Below, in pieces: positions 8,704 through 18,438 of a DNA stretch of 64,000 nt. Source of the stretch: Amazonocrinis nigriterrae CENA67 (GTDB lineage: Bacteria > Cyanobacteriota > Cyanobacteriia > Cyanobacteriales > Nostocaceae); NCBI RefSeq assembly GCF_016056305.1, contig NZ_JAECZC010000015.1, forward strand, positions 1-64,000, given 5' to 3'. The position numbers and the translations under genes are program-made. Position 1 is the stretch's first letter. Each line of letters opens with the position of its first letter. Below the pieces are notes generated by a model that had not been told where the DNA came from, ran no database searches, and saw nothing but the letters and a program-made list of their open reading frames with translations.

Positions 8704-11700
8704 TCAACTATCATTAGTGACTCGTCCAGCTAATTTGGCAACTACAAATAATAGTTGTTTTGCCTCCACTGGTTTAGCCAAATGCATTTGGAAACCTGCT
8801 GCCAGTGCTTCTTTATATTCCTCTTCTCTGGCATATGCTGTGAGTGCTGCGGCTGGAATTTCTCCTCCTGCTTCGGGACTCAACGCCCTAACTTGACGAA
8901 TCAGCGTATAACCGTTCTCTTCTGGCATACCGATGTCGGACAAAAGTATGTCATACCCGCTAGAGTTTGCCATCAATGCTGATAAAGCTTCCTTTGCTGA
9001 TGTCACAGTTGTAACTTCAACTCCGTATACCTCCAGGACTGTTGTGAATAACTCGCGTATCTCTGGTTCATCATCAACAATTAGCACTCTGACACCATTC
9101 AGCGCGGGAATGTCATTAACTGGGGTATCCGGTGTGTCTGTGGAGACTGTTGACTCGATAACACTCGGCACAGGACTCTGTTCTAAGTTAGTTTGCAGCG
9201 GTAGCCTGACAATAAATGTTGCTCCTTGTCCTTCTCCTTCGCTTTGGGCTTGGACTGTGCCACCGTGGAGTTCTACCAAATGTCGCACGATCGCTAATCC
9301 TAACCCCAGACCAGTATTTGCGCGCGTTGTGCTAGCATCGGCTTGGCGGAAGCGGTCAAATACATAGGGCAGAAAGTCACTGCTGATACCCTGACCCGTG
9401 TCACTTACTCGAATCTCAGCTTGTTGATCAACATATTCTAGTGCGATTTCAATTCTTCCTCCTCTAGGAGTAAATTTAATGGCGTTGGAAAGTAAATTCC
9501 AAACCACCTGCTGTAAACGGATGGGATCGGCTGATATTGTTATGGTGGAAGGTTCCAACTGGGATGTGATTTGAATATTTTTGGCTTCTGCCGATATACG
9601 AACGACTTCCATCGCAGCTTCAATTACAGGAATCAGTTCGATTTGTTCAACATCCAAACGCATCCTACCAGAGGTAATGCGGGAGATGTCTAGGAGATCC
9701 GCAATCAGTTGGGCTTGCGTCCTGGCGCTGTTTTCGATGGATTGCAGCCCTTGATTAGTTGTAGCTTCATCAAGCTCCCGTGTCCGTAGAAATTGTGCCC
9801 ACCCCAAGAGGGCATTGAGGGGGTTTCGCAGTTCGTGGGAGAGAACAGATAAGAACTCATCTTTGGCACGGTTGGCTGTCTCAGCTGCATTGCGGGCTGA
9901 TTGTTCTTGCTGCAAAAGTTCAATGCGTTCTACTTCTAACTGCTTGTGCTGGGTAATGTCCTCAATGACTAAAAGAATCGTCGGTGTCTCAGTATCATCT
10001 ATTTGAGCCATTTTTCGGGCACTCAGGCGCATCGTTTTATGTCCGATTTGCTCAAAGTTATGCTCAACCTCAACATCTTGAAACTGGGCGTTATTCAAGA
10101 GAATTTCTTCTAAAAGCGATCGCAAGTAGGGTATATCCCACTGTCCATTGCCAATCTCAAAAATCAAGCGCTGTTCTGTGTCTTGTGGCACAACTTGGAA
10201 GGTTTCGTAGAAAGACTGATTCGCGCTCAGCACCCGTAAGTTTTCATTCAGCACCACTAAAGATTCCCGCACGGTGCTGACAATTGCTTCAGCGTAATCT
10301 CGTGATGCTCTGAGTTGTTCTACACCACGTTTGATGGCATCAATATCAACCAACACCACCACAGCACCATCTATTTTGTTGTCTATTGTCCGATAAGGTC
10401 GGATTCGCAGGTCATACCAATGATTTTCATTGTCTTGCACCTCCTGAGCTTTAAAGTGGAGCGTATTAATTACTTCTATAATTTGTTGCTCTAAATCTGG
10501 GACATGCAAATTGTGGTTGATATCACTCAGTGGTCGCCCGACATCTGTGGGAATCAAGTTGAAAATTATCCCTGCTGCTGGGGTAAAGCGCCTAATTCGC
10601 AAATCGCCTCCCAACATCAAAATTGGGATATTAATACTACTCAGTAAATTTTGTAAATCGTTACTAACCTGAGTCGATTCGATATTGCGGCGTTGTAGTT
10701 CGTCATTAATTGTGTTCAGTTCTTCGTTGGTTGCCTGAATTTCTTCTTTGGCGGTTTCTAATTCTTCATTCGTACTTTGCAACTCTTCGTTGCTAGAGAG
10801 AATTTCTTCATTGGCAGCTCTCAAGTCTTGATTGGTGGCTTGTTGTTCCTCAATAATAGATTGGAGATATTCTTTAGTAGTTCCGAGTTCTTGCTTGAGT
10901 TGGGTAATCTCTTGCTGTTGATTTCTTCGTTGCTGTGAAATACCTGTGAGGTTGCGATCGCTTGCTGCTTCCAAGGCAGGAATTTCTAAAGGGGATATGT
11001 CCTCAAACAAAACCAAAAAGTAGCTTTCTGCTGTTGGGGTAAGTTTGAACGGCACAACATCAAGTCTAATGTGCCTGACTCGCTCATCTTCTTTAATCTG
11101 TAAGCCTTCTTTTCTCACCGCTACCTGTCGCTTTTTTGCCTGGTGAATGGCAGTGCGTAACTCTAGCCGCAAATCTTGTTTGGCCATCTTTAATAAATTA
11201 AAACTTGGCCTGCCCAGTGGTGGTTGCAAATAGGCACTAGTTTGACCCCTAAATTGCACAATTTCCAAGTCGTTATTAATAATCACACCAACAGGGGCAT
11301 ATTGATTCAAAACAATGCGGTCGGCTTGTTTCTCTATTTCCCAGTCATTCTCACCATTTTCGCTTGCTATTGGCTGGAGGTTAACCGTTTCTGTAGGATA
11401 ATGGTTAGCTAACAAATCGATGTTCAGCCGAGCAGGTGCTGTTCTTCTAGCATAAATCTTGCATTTTCTGTCCACCAAAGAAAACAATTCGGTAAACTCG
11501 CCCACTGTTTCTGATGTGCCTAACATGAGAAAACCTGTTGGCTTCAAACCGTAGTGAAAGATTGGCAGGAGCTTTTTCTGTACAGCAGATCCTAAGTAAA
11601 TAAGTACATTTCGACAAGTAATCAGATCTAAGCGGGAAAATGGTGGGTCGCCGAGCAAGTTTTGCCGAGCAAAGACACACAACTCGCGCACCTGCTTGCT

Positions 11701-12939
11701 GATTTGGTAACCGTCTTCTACCTGCACAAAGAAGCGCTGTAGCCGTTCTGGAGAGACATCTAATATCTGGTTTTGCTTGTATATACCGTTACGAGCCTTT
11801 TCAATGGCTGCTTCATTGATATCGGTAGCAAAAATCTGGATGGGCTGACTAATTCCCTGATTTGCTAAATACTCCAGCAAGCAAATGGCAATGGAATAAG
11901 CTTCTTCACCCGTTGAACATCCTGCTACCCAAATCCGGATGTGTGACTCTGCTGTGCGATCCTTAGCTACAATGGGAAATACTTTAGTCTTTAATGCTTC
12001 AAAGACTTCGGGATCTCGAAAAAAACTGGTGACACTAATTAACACATCCTGATACAAGGCACTGACTTCTGCGGGGTTGTCCTCAAGATACCGCAGGTAA
12101 TCTTCTAGCCTTTCAAACTTGTACAAAATCATCCGGCGCAATATCCGCCGCTTTAAAGTAGTCTGCTTGTATTGGCTAAAGTCAACGCCCTTAGCAGATC
12201 GCAGCAGACTAAAGATTGTGCCCAGAGCATCCTCGGCTTGGGGCAGTACTTCCACTGATTTTACCTGAGTGGTGTTTTTGATATAGGGATGACGGCTGAT
12301 TTTTGTTAGTTCCTCGGCGATTTCTTTCGGGGTCAAAATGAAGTCTACATGACCAGAGGCAATGGCAGTGTTCGGCATACTACTGACTGTTGCCGTTTCG
12401 CTAGTCTGGGCAAAGGTGATACCACCTTCCCCTTTGATTGCTTCCAGTCCTCGTGAACCATCAGCATCGCCTCCTGATAGTACTACAGCGATCGCTTTAC
12501 TACCTCGTTCTTCTGCTAAGGAAATAAAAAAAGCATCCACTGTCATGTTATAACCACGGGTTTTCTCACGCGGACTCAGTTTCAGCACTCCTTGAGAAAT
12601 GGTCATTTTGGCATTGGGTGGAATCACGTAGACATGATTCGGTTCGACGCTCATGCCATTCTGCACTTCTGTTACAGGCATTTGAGTTGTCCGGGAAAGA
12701 ATATCACTCAACAAGCTTTTGTGACTAGGGCTTAAGTGCTGAACCAAGACAAACGCCATACCAGTATCAACTGGCAAATGCGAGAGCAATTGTGTGAATG
12801 CTTCTAATCCACCCGCAGAAGCTCCCATTCCCACAATGGGAAATAATTCGTCCTGATTTTTCTGTTGCTGCTCTTGATTGGATGTTGAAGATGCAGGAGA
12901 ATTTGATTGAGATTTCTTAGACGGTCGCTTAGATGTCAT
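8704..12939 (-). CDS. CheB-CheR-PAS hybrid histidine kinase with receiver
   Basis: A 1411-residue multidomain sensor. In order: a CheB methylesterase domain (about 33-215, GASAGG with Ser41, QHL with His68, GGDADG with Asp160); CheR methyltransferase (about 235-500, VAGCSTGEEAYS SAM-binding block); a long coiled coil of NEEL/TNEE repeats (about 660-760); two PAS-like regions (about 770-1000); HisKA with His1035 in SHELRNP; HATPase with N, G1 (DTGQGI) and G2 (GLGLGLAIV) boxes; and a C-terminal receiver with Asp1335. No transmembrane segment is seen. No chemotaxis cluster is adjacent, so the CheB/CheR parts may act on its own or distant receptors. The ligand is unknown. Confidence 0.93.
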   Translation of the reverse strand: MTSKRPSKKSQSNSPASSTSNQEQQQKNQDELFPIVGMGASAGGLEAFTQLLSHLPVDTGMAFVLVQHLSPSHKSLLSDILSRTTQMPVTEVQNGMSVEPNHVYVIPPNAKMTISQGVLKLSPREKTRGYNMTVDAFFISLAEERGSKAIAVVLSGGDADGSRGLEAIKGEGGITFAQTSETATVSSMPNTAIASGHVDFILTPKEIAEELTKISRHPYIKNTTQVKSVEVLPQAEDALGTIFSLLRSAKGVDFSQYKQTTLKRRILRRMILYKFERLEDYLRYLEDNPAEVSALYQDVLISVTSFFRDPEVFEALKTKVFPIVAKDRTAESHIRIWVAGCSTGEEAYSIAICLLEYLANQGISQPIQIFATDINEAAIEKARNGIYKQNQILDVSPERLQRFFVQVEDGYQISKQVRELCVFARQNLLGDPPFSRLDLITCRNVLIYLGSAVQKKLLPIFHYGLKPTGFLMLGTSETVGEFTELFSLVDRKCKIYARRTAPARLNIDLLANHYPTETVNLQPIASENGENDWEIEKQADRIVLNQYAPVGVIINNDLEIVQFRGQTSAYLQPPLGRPSFNLLKMAKQDLRLELRTAIHQAKKRQVAVRKEGLQIKEDERVRHIRLDVVPFKLTPTAESYFLVLFEDISPLEIPALEAASDRNLTGISQQRRNQQQEITQLKQELGTTKEYLQSIIEEQQATNQDLRAANEEILSSNEELQSTNEELETAKEEIQATNEELNTINDELQRRNIESTQVSNDLQNLLSSINIPILMLGGDLRIRRFTPAAGIIFNLIPTDVGRPLSDINHNLHVPDLEQQIIEVINTLHFKAQEVQDNENHWYDLRIRPYRTIDNKIDGAVVVLVDIDAIKRGVEQLRASRDYAEAIVSTVRESLVVLNENLRVLSANQSFYETFQVVPQDTEQRLIFEIGNGQWDIPYLRSLLEEILLNNAQFQDVEVEHNFEQIGHKTMRLSARKMAQIDDTETPTILLVIEDITQHKQLEVERIELLQQEQSARNAAETANRAKDEFLSVLSHELRNPLNALLGWAQFLRTRELDEATTNQGLQSIENSARTQAQLIADLLDISRITSGRMRLDVEQIELIPVIEAAMEVVRISAEAKNIQITSQLEPSTITISADPIRLQQVVWNLLSNAIKFTPRGGRIEIALEYVDQQAEIRVSDTGQGISSDFLPYVFDRFRQADASTTRANTGLGLGLAIVRHLVELHGGTVQAQSEGEGQGATFIVRLPLQTNLEQSPVPSVIESTVSTDTPDTPVNDIPALNGVRVLIVDDEPEIRELFTTVLEVYGVEVTTVTSAKEALSALMANSSGYDILLSDIGMPEENGYTLIRQVRALSPEAGGEIPAAALTAYAREEEYKEALAAGFQMHLAKPVEAKQLLFVVAKLAGRVTNDS

Positions 12940-13662
12940 GATGTACAGCAGATAGCACTTGATAATGTTATGTTTTGCTCAATCGAAATTAAATTTTTCA
13001 ATTTTGCTTTCCCAGCAAATAAGTTAAAATATGGAAACTTGATATTCAATTTATTAGATAATAGTAAAATTAAGCACTTTTTATTTATACATAATTAATA
13101 TTAAAAAATTGTAATTTTTCTTAAATCTTCGTTAAAATCTTATCATTCTTAAAAATACTTAGCCTCTATCTTATTAAAGAGTTACTTAATAAATTTTGCA
13201 AAAGAAAAATATTCCCAAATTCAAACTTAAGTCAAACTTATCACTTGCTGATTATTTCTAAAGTTAGAATAATTAAAGTTGGTTCTGCTCCAAAAGCATT
13301 TCTCTACGCATCAAAATCAATGTGTGTTGTAGAGCGCTTTAACGAACTTTATTAGGGTGGCAAGGCTAAATTGGTACATAAGAATTTTTTTATGGGATGG
13401 GCCTTTCGCCCGTCCATAGTGGGCAAAATACCCACACCAGAAGAGGTAGATTTCATGCACTATTATTTTAGCTATATCACACCACTACAAAGTAAAGATT
13501 TGTTGAATAAATGTTTTTTAAGCGTTATTTTATGTATTTTACCTACTAAACTTTAGTAGGTAATTTGCTCAACATTTATGTTGAAATATGAAAAGTAGGA
13601 CAAGCAAGAACTTGTCCTACAATTGCGGAACGCAACTTTGTTTGATAGAAGGCTATAGGGTT
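12940..13662. other. intergenic region with three clustered hairpins
   Basis: Mostly AT-rich with no supported gene. Three perfect palindromes sit close together: ACCTACTAAA/TTTAGTAGGT at 13541-13561, TCAACAT/ATGTTGA at 13569-13584, and GTAGGACAAG/CTTGTCCTAC at 13595-13620. They lie just downstream of the minus-strand ferredoxin-like gene and may end the nifP operon transcript. Confidence 0.55.
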
Positions 13663-14217
13663 TTAGCCAAGACCTAAATTATTTAAATGAGTTTCTAATA
13701 GCGATGCGATCGCTTCGGGATGAGCCTTTTTGTATTTCTTTTTACCAAGCTGTAAAACACAGTTGGGTGCGCTACTACAACGTTTTTGGCAGCCAGTATG
13801 CTCAATTGTAACTTTGTCTAATAAGCCGCGATCGCACAAAGTCTTTTCTAATTCTGATAATAATCCTTTACCGCCTCGCTTCAGGCAACCAGACTTTTGA
13901 CACACCATAATCCTCGCTTGAGATTGAGGTGGTATATTGTGGTTTGGGCAAACATCTATTGGTGACACCTGATAGGCTTTTAGTTTAATCTTGCCTGTGT
14001 GTTTGTCTAACTTACTAAATCCATAAACACGAATTTGTTCACCAGGCTGTAAAGATAAACTCAGAGGATTACGTAACTCTTTAGGAATTTTAATTAGCAG
14101 ATCACCAGAAGTGATCGCTAATCGCAAATATTTAGATTTACGTGGTATATCACCAACAAAACCTAGGAACTGTCCCTCCAGGTTTACTTCTGATAACGTC
14201 AAAAATTTGTCACCCAT
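13663..14217 (-). CDS. 2Fe-2S thioredoxin-like ferredoxin domain protein
   Basis: A 184-residue protein. The N-terminal half (about 10-90) resembles a small beta-barrel. The C-terminal half carries the cysteine pattern of thioredoxin-fold 2Fe-2S ferredoxins (CQKSGC, then GCQKRC and PNC). Such proteins are electron carriers or cluster holders. It is the last gene on the minus strand behind nifT, about 360 bp away, so a link to nitrogen fixation is suggested by position only. Confidence 0.75.
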   Translation of the reverse strand: MGDKFLTLSEVNLEGQFLGFVGDIPRKSKYLRLAITSGDLLIKIPKELRNPLSLSLQPGEQIRVYGFSKLDKHTGKIKLKAYQVSPIDVCPNHNIPPQSQARIMVCQKSGCLKRGGKGLLSELEKTLCDRGLLDKVTIEHTGCQKRCSSAPNCVLQLGKKKYKKAHPEAIASLLETHLNNLGLG

Positions 14218-14577
14218 GATTGGTTAAAAGTTAGGAGTTAGGAGTTGGGAGTTAGGAGTTGGGAGTTAGGAGTTGGGAGTTAGGAGTTGGGATTTAGGAG
14301 TTAGGGGTTGGGAGTTAGGAGTTAGGAGTTAGGAGTTGGGAGTAAAAAATTACAACAATCTTAAATTTTTTGTGACTTATTGCATTTATCTTTTCTGTGT
14401 GTACCTTGTTCACTTAATAGCAAACTCTAGTACTACATGAAAAAGTTTAAAATTCACAACTTAAATAAGATAATTGTAAAGTTAAAAATTAAAATTTATA
14501 TCTCTTAAATTCTAACTTTTATCTTTTAACTCCTAACTCCTAACTCCTAACTCCTAACTCTTAACTCAGCACTTTTC
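14218..14577. repeat. GTTAGGA tandem repeats with a complementary copy
   Basis: About 17 GTTAGGA/GTTGGGA heptamers fill 14225-14343. A complementary run of CTAACTC units lies at 14524-14570. The two tracts could pair into a long stem-loop on the nifT downstream transcript. No gene is seen between them. Confidence 0.8.
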
Positions 14578-14781
14578 TTACGCCAGTCGTTTAGCTTCTA
14601 CAGTTTGAGGTAAATTTTCTGGGCCTGGTAAATCACGAAATTCTAATTCCCAGCCATTTGCTAAGGTGAGAATCTTGCCCTCATTTCCATCTGTTTGTTT
14701 AACTACTATTTCTTCTAAGTCTTTTTTGGCAACATAGACAACCAAATCGCCGGCATCATTCATCCGTAGCATTACTTTCAT
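14578..14781 (-). CDS. nifT: nitrogen fixation protein NifT/FixU
   Basis: A 67-residue protein matching NifT ([24 protein letters not shown] near the start, NGWELEF later). NifT is conserved in nif clusters but its biochemical role is unclear. An ATG four codons upstream is in frame, but the ATG at 14781 has GAGGA at suitable spacing and matches the family start. It overlaps the end of nifZ by 26 bp, which suggests translational coupling. Confidence 0.92.
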   Translation of the reverse strand: MKVMLRMNDAGDLVVYVAKKDLEEIVVKQTDGNEGKILTLANGWELEFRDLPGPENLPQTVEAKRLA

Positions 14782-15043
14782 TAGTTTCCTCAACAGATTC
14801 TAGTTCTTTTTTCTTACAACCAACGACGAACCCTGTATCCATAAAATGCACGGCATATATATAGGAACTCTGTAAAAAAGTACCTATACTTGCTACATAG
14901 CCAATATCTCCTTTTTTTGCTAAAACTGCCCCAATTTCTTGACCGGGAAAAGTACCATCATTTTTAATCAGTTTGCGAATTCTGACTTTTTGACCGATTT
15001 CAAAAGCGGGTGGTAAGTCCAGTTCTAATTCATCGCGTTGCAT
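14756..15043 (-). CDS. nifZ: nitrogenase maturation protein NifZ
   Basis: A 95-residue NifZ. In other diazotrophs NifZ helps form the second P-cluster of the MoFe protein. The core (about 12-75: [49 protein letters not shown]) is complete. The gene overlaps nifV by 14 bp upstream and nifT by 26 bp downstream, a tight nifVZT unit. Confidence 0.94.
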   Translation of the reverse strand: MQRDELELDLPPAFEIGQKVRIRKLIKNDGTFPGQEIGAVLAKKGDIGYVASIGTFLQSSYIYAVHFMDTGFVVGCKKKELESVEETNESNATDE

Positions 15044-16163
15044 GAGAATACCTCTGTTCTCTGACCAAATTCAACAGTTCTTCGGTGGTGAGGCTGCGTT
15101 TTTTCTGTACCGACTGCTGACGCACTGCATCTAAAACAGACTGAGTTTCTTCTGGGTTGAGAAAAATACCGTGCTGTTCTAGTAAGTTTGCAACTAAATG
15201 TCTACCAGAATGCTTACCCACGACTAAACGTCTTTCCCAACCTACCTCTTCAGGTGCAAATGGTTCGTAGGTGATGGGGTTTTGCAGCACACCATGAGCG
15301 TGAATTCCAGACTCGTGAGCAAAGGTATTTTCACCAACAATTGCTTTCCAAGGTGGAACATGAGAATTTGAGGCTGAAGCGACAAGTTGGGAAAGTTCTA
15401 GCAAACGAGGTGTGTCAATACCCAAATCAATACCATAGATGCGTTTGATTGACATGACAACTTCTTCTAAAGCTGCATTTCCGGCTCTTTCACCTAAACC
15501 GTTGACTGTGGTATTTACTGATGTTGCTCCAGCTTTGATACCAGCAAGAGCATTGGCAGTTGCTAAACCAAAATCATTGTGGGTGTGAATTTCCACCGGA
15601 ATTGATAAAGCTGAAACCAGCCGCTTGACTTTAGCGTAGGTGCTAAAGGGATCAAGAACGCCTACGGTGTCGCAGAAACGAAAACGTGATGCACCCCATT
15701 CTTGAGCAGAAAGTGCTACATCTAAAAGAAAGTTATCATCTGCTCTAGAAGAATCTTCGCCGCCGACAGCTACCCAAAGACCGCGATCGCTTGCGAAGCT
15801 GATACAATCTTTTAATCTTTGCAAACTGACTCGCCATTGACCATGAAATTTAGCAGCTATTTGGATTCCAGAAACAGGAATGGCAATATGCACTCGCTTC
15901 ATTCCTGACGCGATAGAAGCTTTAATATCTGATATAACAGCGCGGTTCCAACCGAGGAGTTTTGCTTGTAAACCCAAGTCAGAAATTATTGATATCGCGC
16001 GAATTTCATCTTCACCCATTGCCGGAATTCCTACTTCTAATTCCGGCACACCAATGGCATCGAGAAATTTAGCGATCGCTACTTTCTCCTTAACGGTAAA
16101 AGCAACTCCTGCGGCTTGTTCGCCATCACGTAATGTAGTGTCATTAATTAGAATTTCATTCAT
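15030..16163 (-). CDS. nifV: homocitrate synthase
   Basis: NifV condenses acetyl-CoA and 2-oxoglutarate to homocitrate, the organic ligand of FeMo-cofactor. The 377-residue TIM-barrel protein has the substrate loop [16 protein letters not shown] at its start, the metal-binding [16 protein letters not shown] block, and [13 protein letters not shown]. Two in-frame ATGs exist; AGAGGG lies at proper distance from the second (16163) but touches the first (16172). Confidence 0.96.
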   Translation of the reverse strand: MNEILINDTTLRDGEQAAGVAFTVKEKVAIAKFLDAIGVPELEVGIPAMGEDEIRAISIISDLGLQAKLLGWNRAVISDIKASIASGMKRVHIAIPVSGIQIAAKFHGQWRVSLQRLKDCISFASDRGLWVAVGGEDSSRADDNFLLDVALSAQEWGASRFRFCDTVGVLDPFSTYAKVKRLVSALSIPVEIHTHNDFGLATANALAGIKAGATSVNTTVNGLGERAGNAALEEVVMSIKRIYGIDLGIDTPRLLELSQLVASASNSHVPPWKAIVGENTFAHESGIHAHGVLQNPITYEPFAPEEVGWERRLVVGKHSGRHLVANLLEQHGIFLNPEETQSVLDAVRQQSVQKKRSLTTEELLNLVREQRYSHATR

Positions 16164-16383
16164 CTCAAACATCCCTCTTAGGAATTTGTCTTTGTATCCC
16201 TTCTGGATTGTGAACCTATTTTTCTGCCATTGCTGGTAGTGGTTAATACCTAATACAAATGCTGAAGGATGAATGGTAAATGCGATAAACTCTTTCAGTT
16301 AATAATTCATCTTCATGATTCTTTAATATTAACCAAACAACAATTTCACATCTGTATGGCAGAAAACCAAAAGCATGTATAAT

Positions 16384-16503
16384 TTAGGAATTGTTTTTAC
16401 TCTTGCTGTGTAAAGTTTTTTCGAGTAGTAAGTAGCTAGCATAGTTATTAGCAAGTCCTAGAGAAAGTAAAATAGCAAATCCAGCAATTAAAGTAGAAAG
16501 CAT
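16384..16503 (-). CDS. 39-residue single-span membrane peptide upstream of nifV
   Basis: A short reading frame begins MLSTLIAGFAILLSLGLA, then NNYASYLLLEKTLHSKSKNNS. Residues 2-18 form a hydrophobic segment followed by a basic tail. GAGGTGACACG precedes the ATG at ribosome-binding distance. It lies between the 65-residue gene and nifV on the same strand, so probably on the nif transcript. I know no named family. Size and shape resemble small subunits of membrane complexes, but no function can be given. Confidence 0.55.
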   Translation of the reverse strand: MLSTLIAGFAILLSLGLANNYASYLLLEKTLHSKSKNNS

Positions 16504-16643
16504 CGTGTCACCTCATACAAATAGGGAATGGGGAATGGGGAATGGGGAATGGGTACTTTTATAGCAATCTTAGATTTTTGTTTTAACAGTCATCAGTCAT
16601 CAATCAACAACTTCAACCGGAAAATTTATTTATCAGAGTTCCC

Positions 16644-16841
16644 TTAATGTTGTTCATCAAGCCAATCTAAAATCCGCTCTAGCTGTTCTAAATTAACCAG
16701 TCCATACTGCCAGAGAAGCATTGGTAACGGCCCATTATCTAATTCACGGTGTCTTAGTGCTATAGCAATATCTGCATTTGAAAGTGCAAGCTCCTTGTGT
16801 AAAAAATTGATAAATTTTACTTCACTGTTACGGGTGGTCAT
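16644..16841 (-). CDS. DUF2949-like small protein
   Basis: A 65-residue soluble protein with the pattern of a cyanobacterial family (FLHKELALSNADIAIALRHRE, then LPMLLWQYGLVNLEQLERILDWLDE). Function unknown. It sits in the minus-strand nif operon between the gene at 16924 and the peptide at 16384, and may be co-expressed with nifP and nifV. Confidence 0.75.
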   Translation of the reverse strand: MTTRNSEVKFINFLHKELALSNADIAIALRHRELDNGPLPMLLWQYGLVNLEQLERILDWLDEQH

Positions 16842-16923
16842 TATTCGTAATTCGTAATTCGTAATTAAGACAATTTTTTATAACCTTAATATTAGGTTGT
16901 TATCTTTGTCCTTTGTCTTCTAC

Positions 16924-17163
16924 TCAGCACTCAGCACTATAATCCCAGCAACGTTCTAGCCACTCGACTAACTCGTGGCGAGAAGCTAAAAATTGCATCA
17001 CAGTACTACGGATGAGAATTGCTTCGAGGAAATTATTGACTTTTACCCGTAAAGAACCATCAGCGGGACAGGAACAGGAAATCATCAACTCCTGTAAACG
17101 ATGATAGATGAGCCAGCGATCGCTCAGAGGGATGTGTAAAATTTGATCTGTGTCATTTGTCAT
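16924..17163 (-). CDS. hypothetical protein downstream of nifP
   Basis: A 79-residue protein (LSDRWLIYHRLQELMISCSCPADG ... LASRHELVEWLERCWDY). I recognise no domain. Three Cys lie near the middle and C-terminus, and helices are likely. The first codons (ATGACAAATGAC) arise from the tandem-repeat tract, so the exact start is uncertain. It lies 55 bp after nifP on the same strand. Confidence 0.7.
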   Translation of the reverse strand: MTNDTDQILHIPLSDRWLIYHRLQELMISCSCPADGSLRVKVNNFLEAILIRSTVMQFLASRHELVEWLERCWDYSAEC

Positions 17164-17218
17164 TGGTCATTTGTCCTTTATCAGTTGTCAGTTGTCAGTT
17201 GTTAGTTGCGACTAGTTA

Positions 17219-17980
17219 CTACTGACGATTGAGGACTGATTCCTGACTTTTGGCTGTTAATGTTTGCAGTTGTTGTTCTAGTTGTTCAATCCGTGCGACT
17301 AAAGAACGGATGACGCTGGCTTCCACATCGGGTAGTTTTCCGTGGTCTAGGGGTGAAAGGTTGGTGTTTTGTTGACGAGAAATAATTCGCCCAGGAACAC
17401 CAACAACGGTACAATCAGAAGGAACATCGCGTAACACGACTGAACCTGCACCAATACGCACGCGATCGCCAATTTGTAGATTACCTAAAACCTTTGCACC
17501 TGCTCCCACCACAACGTGTTTACCCAAGGTAGGATGACGCTTACCGCTATCTTTTCCCGTTCCGCCAAGGGTGACACCTTGGTAAATCAATGTGTAGTCT
17601 CCGACAATTGCAGTTTCACCAATCACAACACCCATACCGTGGTCGATAAACACACCTTTACCAATCTCTGCACCTGGGTGAATTTCGATTCCCGTCAAAA
17701 ACCGACCCCAGTGAGAAATTAGGCGGGGAATGAAACCTACTCCTCGACAATGTAACCAGTGCGCGAGACGATGCAAACAAAGCGCGTGTAATCCAGGGTA
17801 GCAAAACACCACCTCTAACCAATTACGTGCAGCTGGGTCACGTTCAAAAATAATGCGAAAATCACTCAATAATGGCTCAAAAAAAACCCCAGAGAGTAAA
17901 TTTTTCAGCAGAGATGTATTTGTAGAATCCGCTGTTTTTGTAGACTTAATATTGTTGATACTGTCAAATGACTGTTGCAT
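17219..17980 (-). CDS. nifP: serine O-acetyltransferase of the nif cluster
   Basis: NifP makes O-acetylserine for cysteine, raising sulfur supply for nitrogenase cluster assembly. The 253-residue CysE-type protein has the N-terminal helical part ([16 protein letters not shown]) and a left-handed beta-helix of hexapeptide repeats ([20 protein letters not shown], then [18 protein letters not shown]). The C-terminus adds a short coiled-coil segment (about 225-245). The position at the head of a nif operon and its nifB-like promoter support nifP rather than housekeeping cysE. Confidence 0.92.
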   Translation of the reverse strand: MQQSFDSINNIKSTKTADSTNTSLLKNLLSGVFFEPLLSDFRIIFERDPAARNWLEVVFCYPGLHALCLHRLAHWLHCRGVGFIPRLISHWGRFLTGIEIHPGAEIGKGVFIDHGMGVVIGETAIVGDYTLIYQGVTLGGTGKDSGKRHPTLGKHVVVGAGAKVLGNLQIGDRVRIGAGSVVLRDVPSDCTVVGVPGRIISRQQNTNLSPLDHGKLPDVEASVIRSLVARIEQLEQQLQTLTAKSQESVLNRQ

Positions 17981-18060
17981 CGTTACTGTCTGGTTGAAAG
18001 AGCCATGTGCTATTTTTCTGCTTATATCAGGTCGCTTGCAACTGGACAGTACATTGAATG

Positions 18061-18215
18061 TAGATTGGATTTATTGGATTAATTAAGCTTGTACTCATAC
18101 ACCAAAAACCCTGATTTACTGTGAATTTAAAATTGCTATGGGTGTAAGGTGCTAGTATTTTAGGGTAGGGGTACTAGTATTTTTAAGATGGGGGGTCAAG
18201 AGTTTTTGTACTCAC
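18061..18215 (-). promoter_or_regulatory. nifP promoter block, matching the nifB promoter
   Basis: Read on the minus strand, this block has GAGTACAAAA (from 18214), CTTGACCCC, AAATACTAGTACCCC (from 18182), AAATACTAGCACC (from 18160, period 22 bp), AGGGTTTTTGG, TGAGTACAAGCTTAAT, and AATCCAATAAATCC. Each element has a counterpart in the same order upstream of nifB. The downstream box is about 100 bp from the nifP start. CnfR/PatB is known to activate nifB and nifP in cyanobacteria; binding here is inferred. Confidence 0.75.
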
Positions 18216-18438
18216 TATAAACGTCTTTAACTGTAAGACTTTACAGCAATTTAGTTAAGATATTTTGCAATATATTAAGCTGTACTCAATACCTTGTAAA
18301 TATGCAGTAGACAGGAATACAACTTAAATTTCTGTATATGCAGTTACGATTGTTATTTTATGATTTTGGCACCGATAAAACCAAATTCTTCATTTTATTT
18401 TAGCTTTTATCGTCTGTATTCACATATACTTTTTTTGT

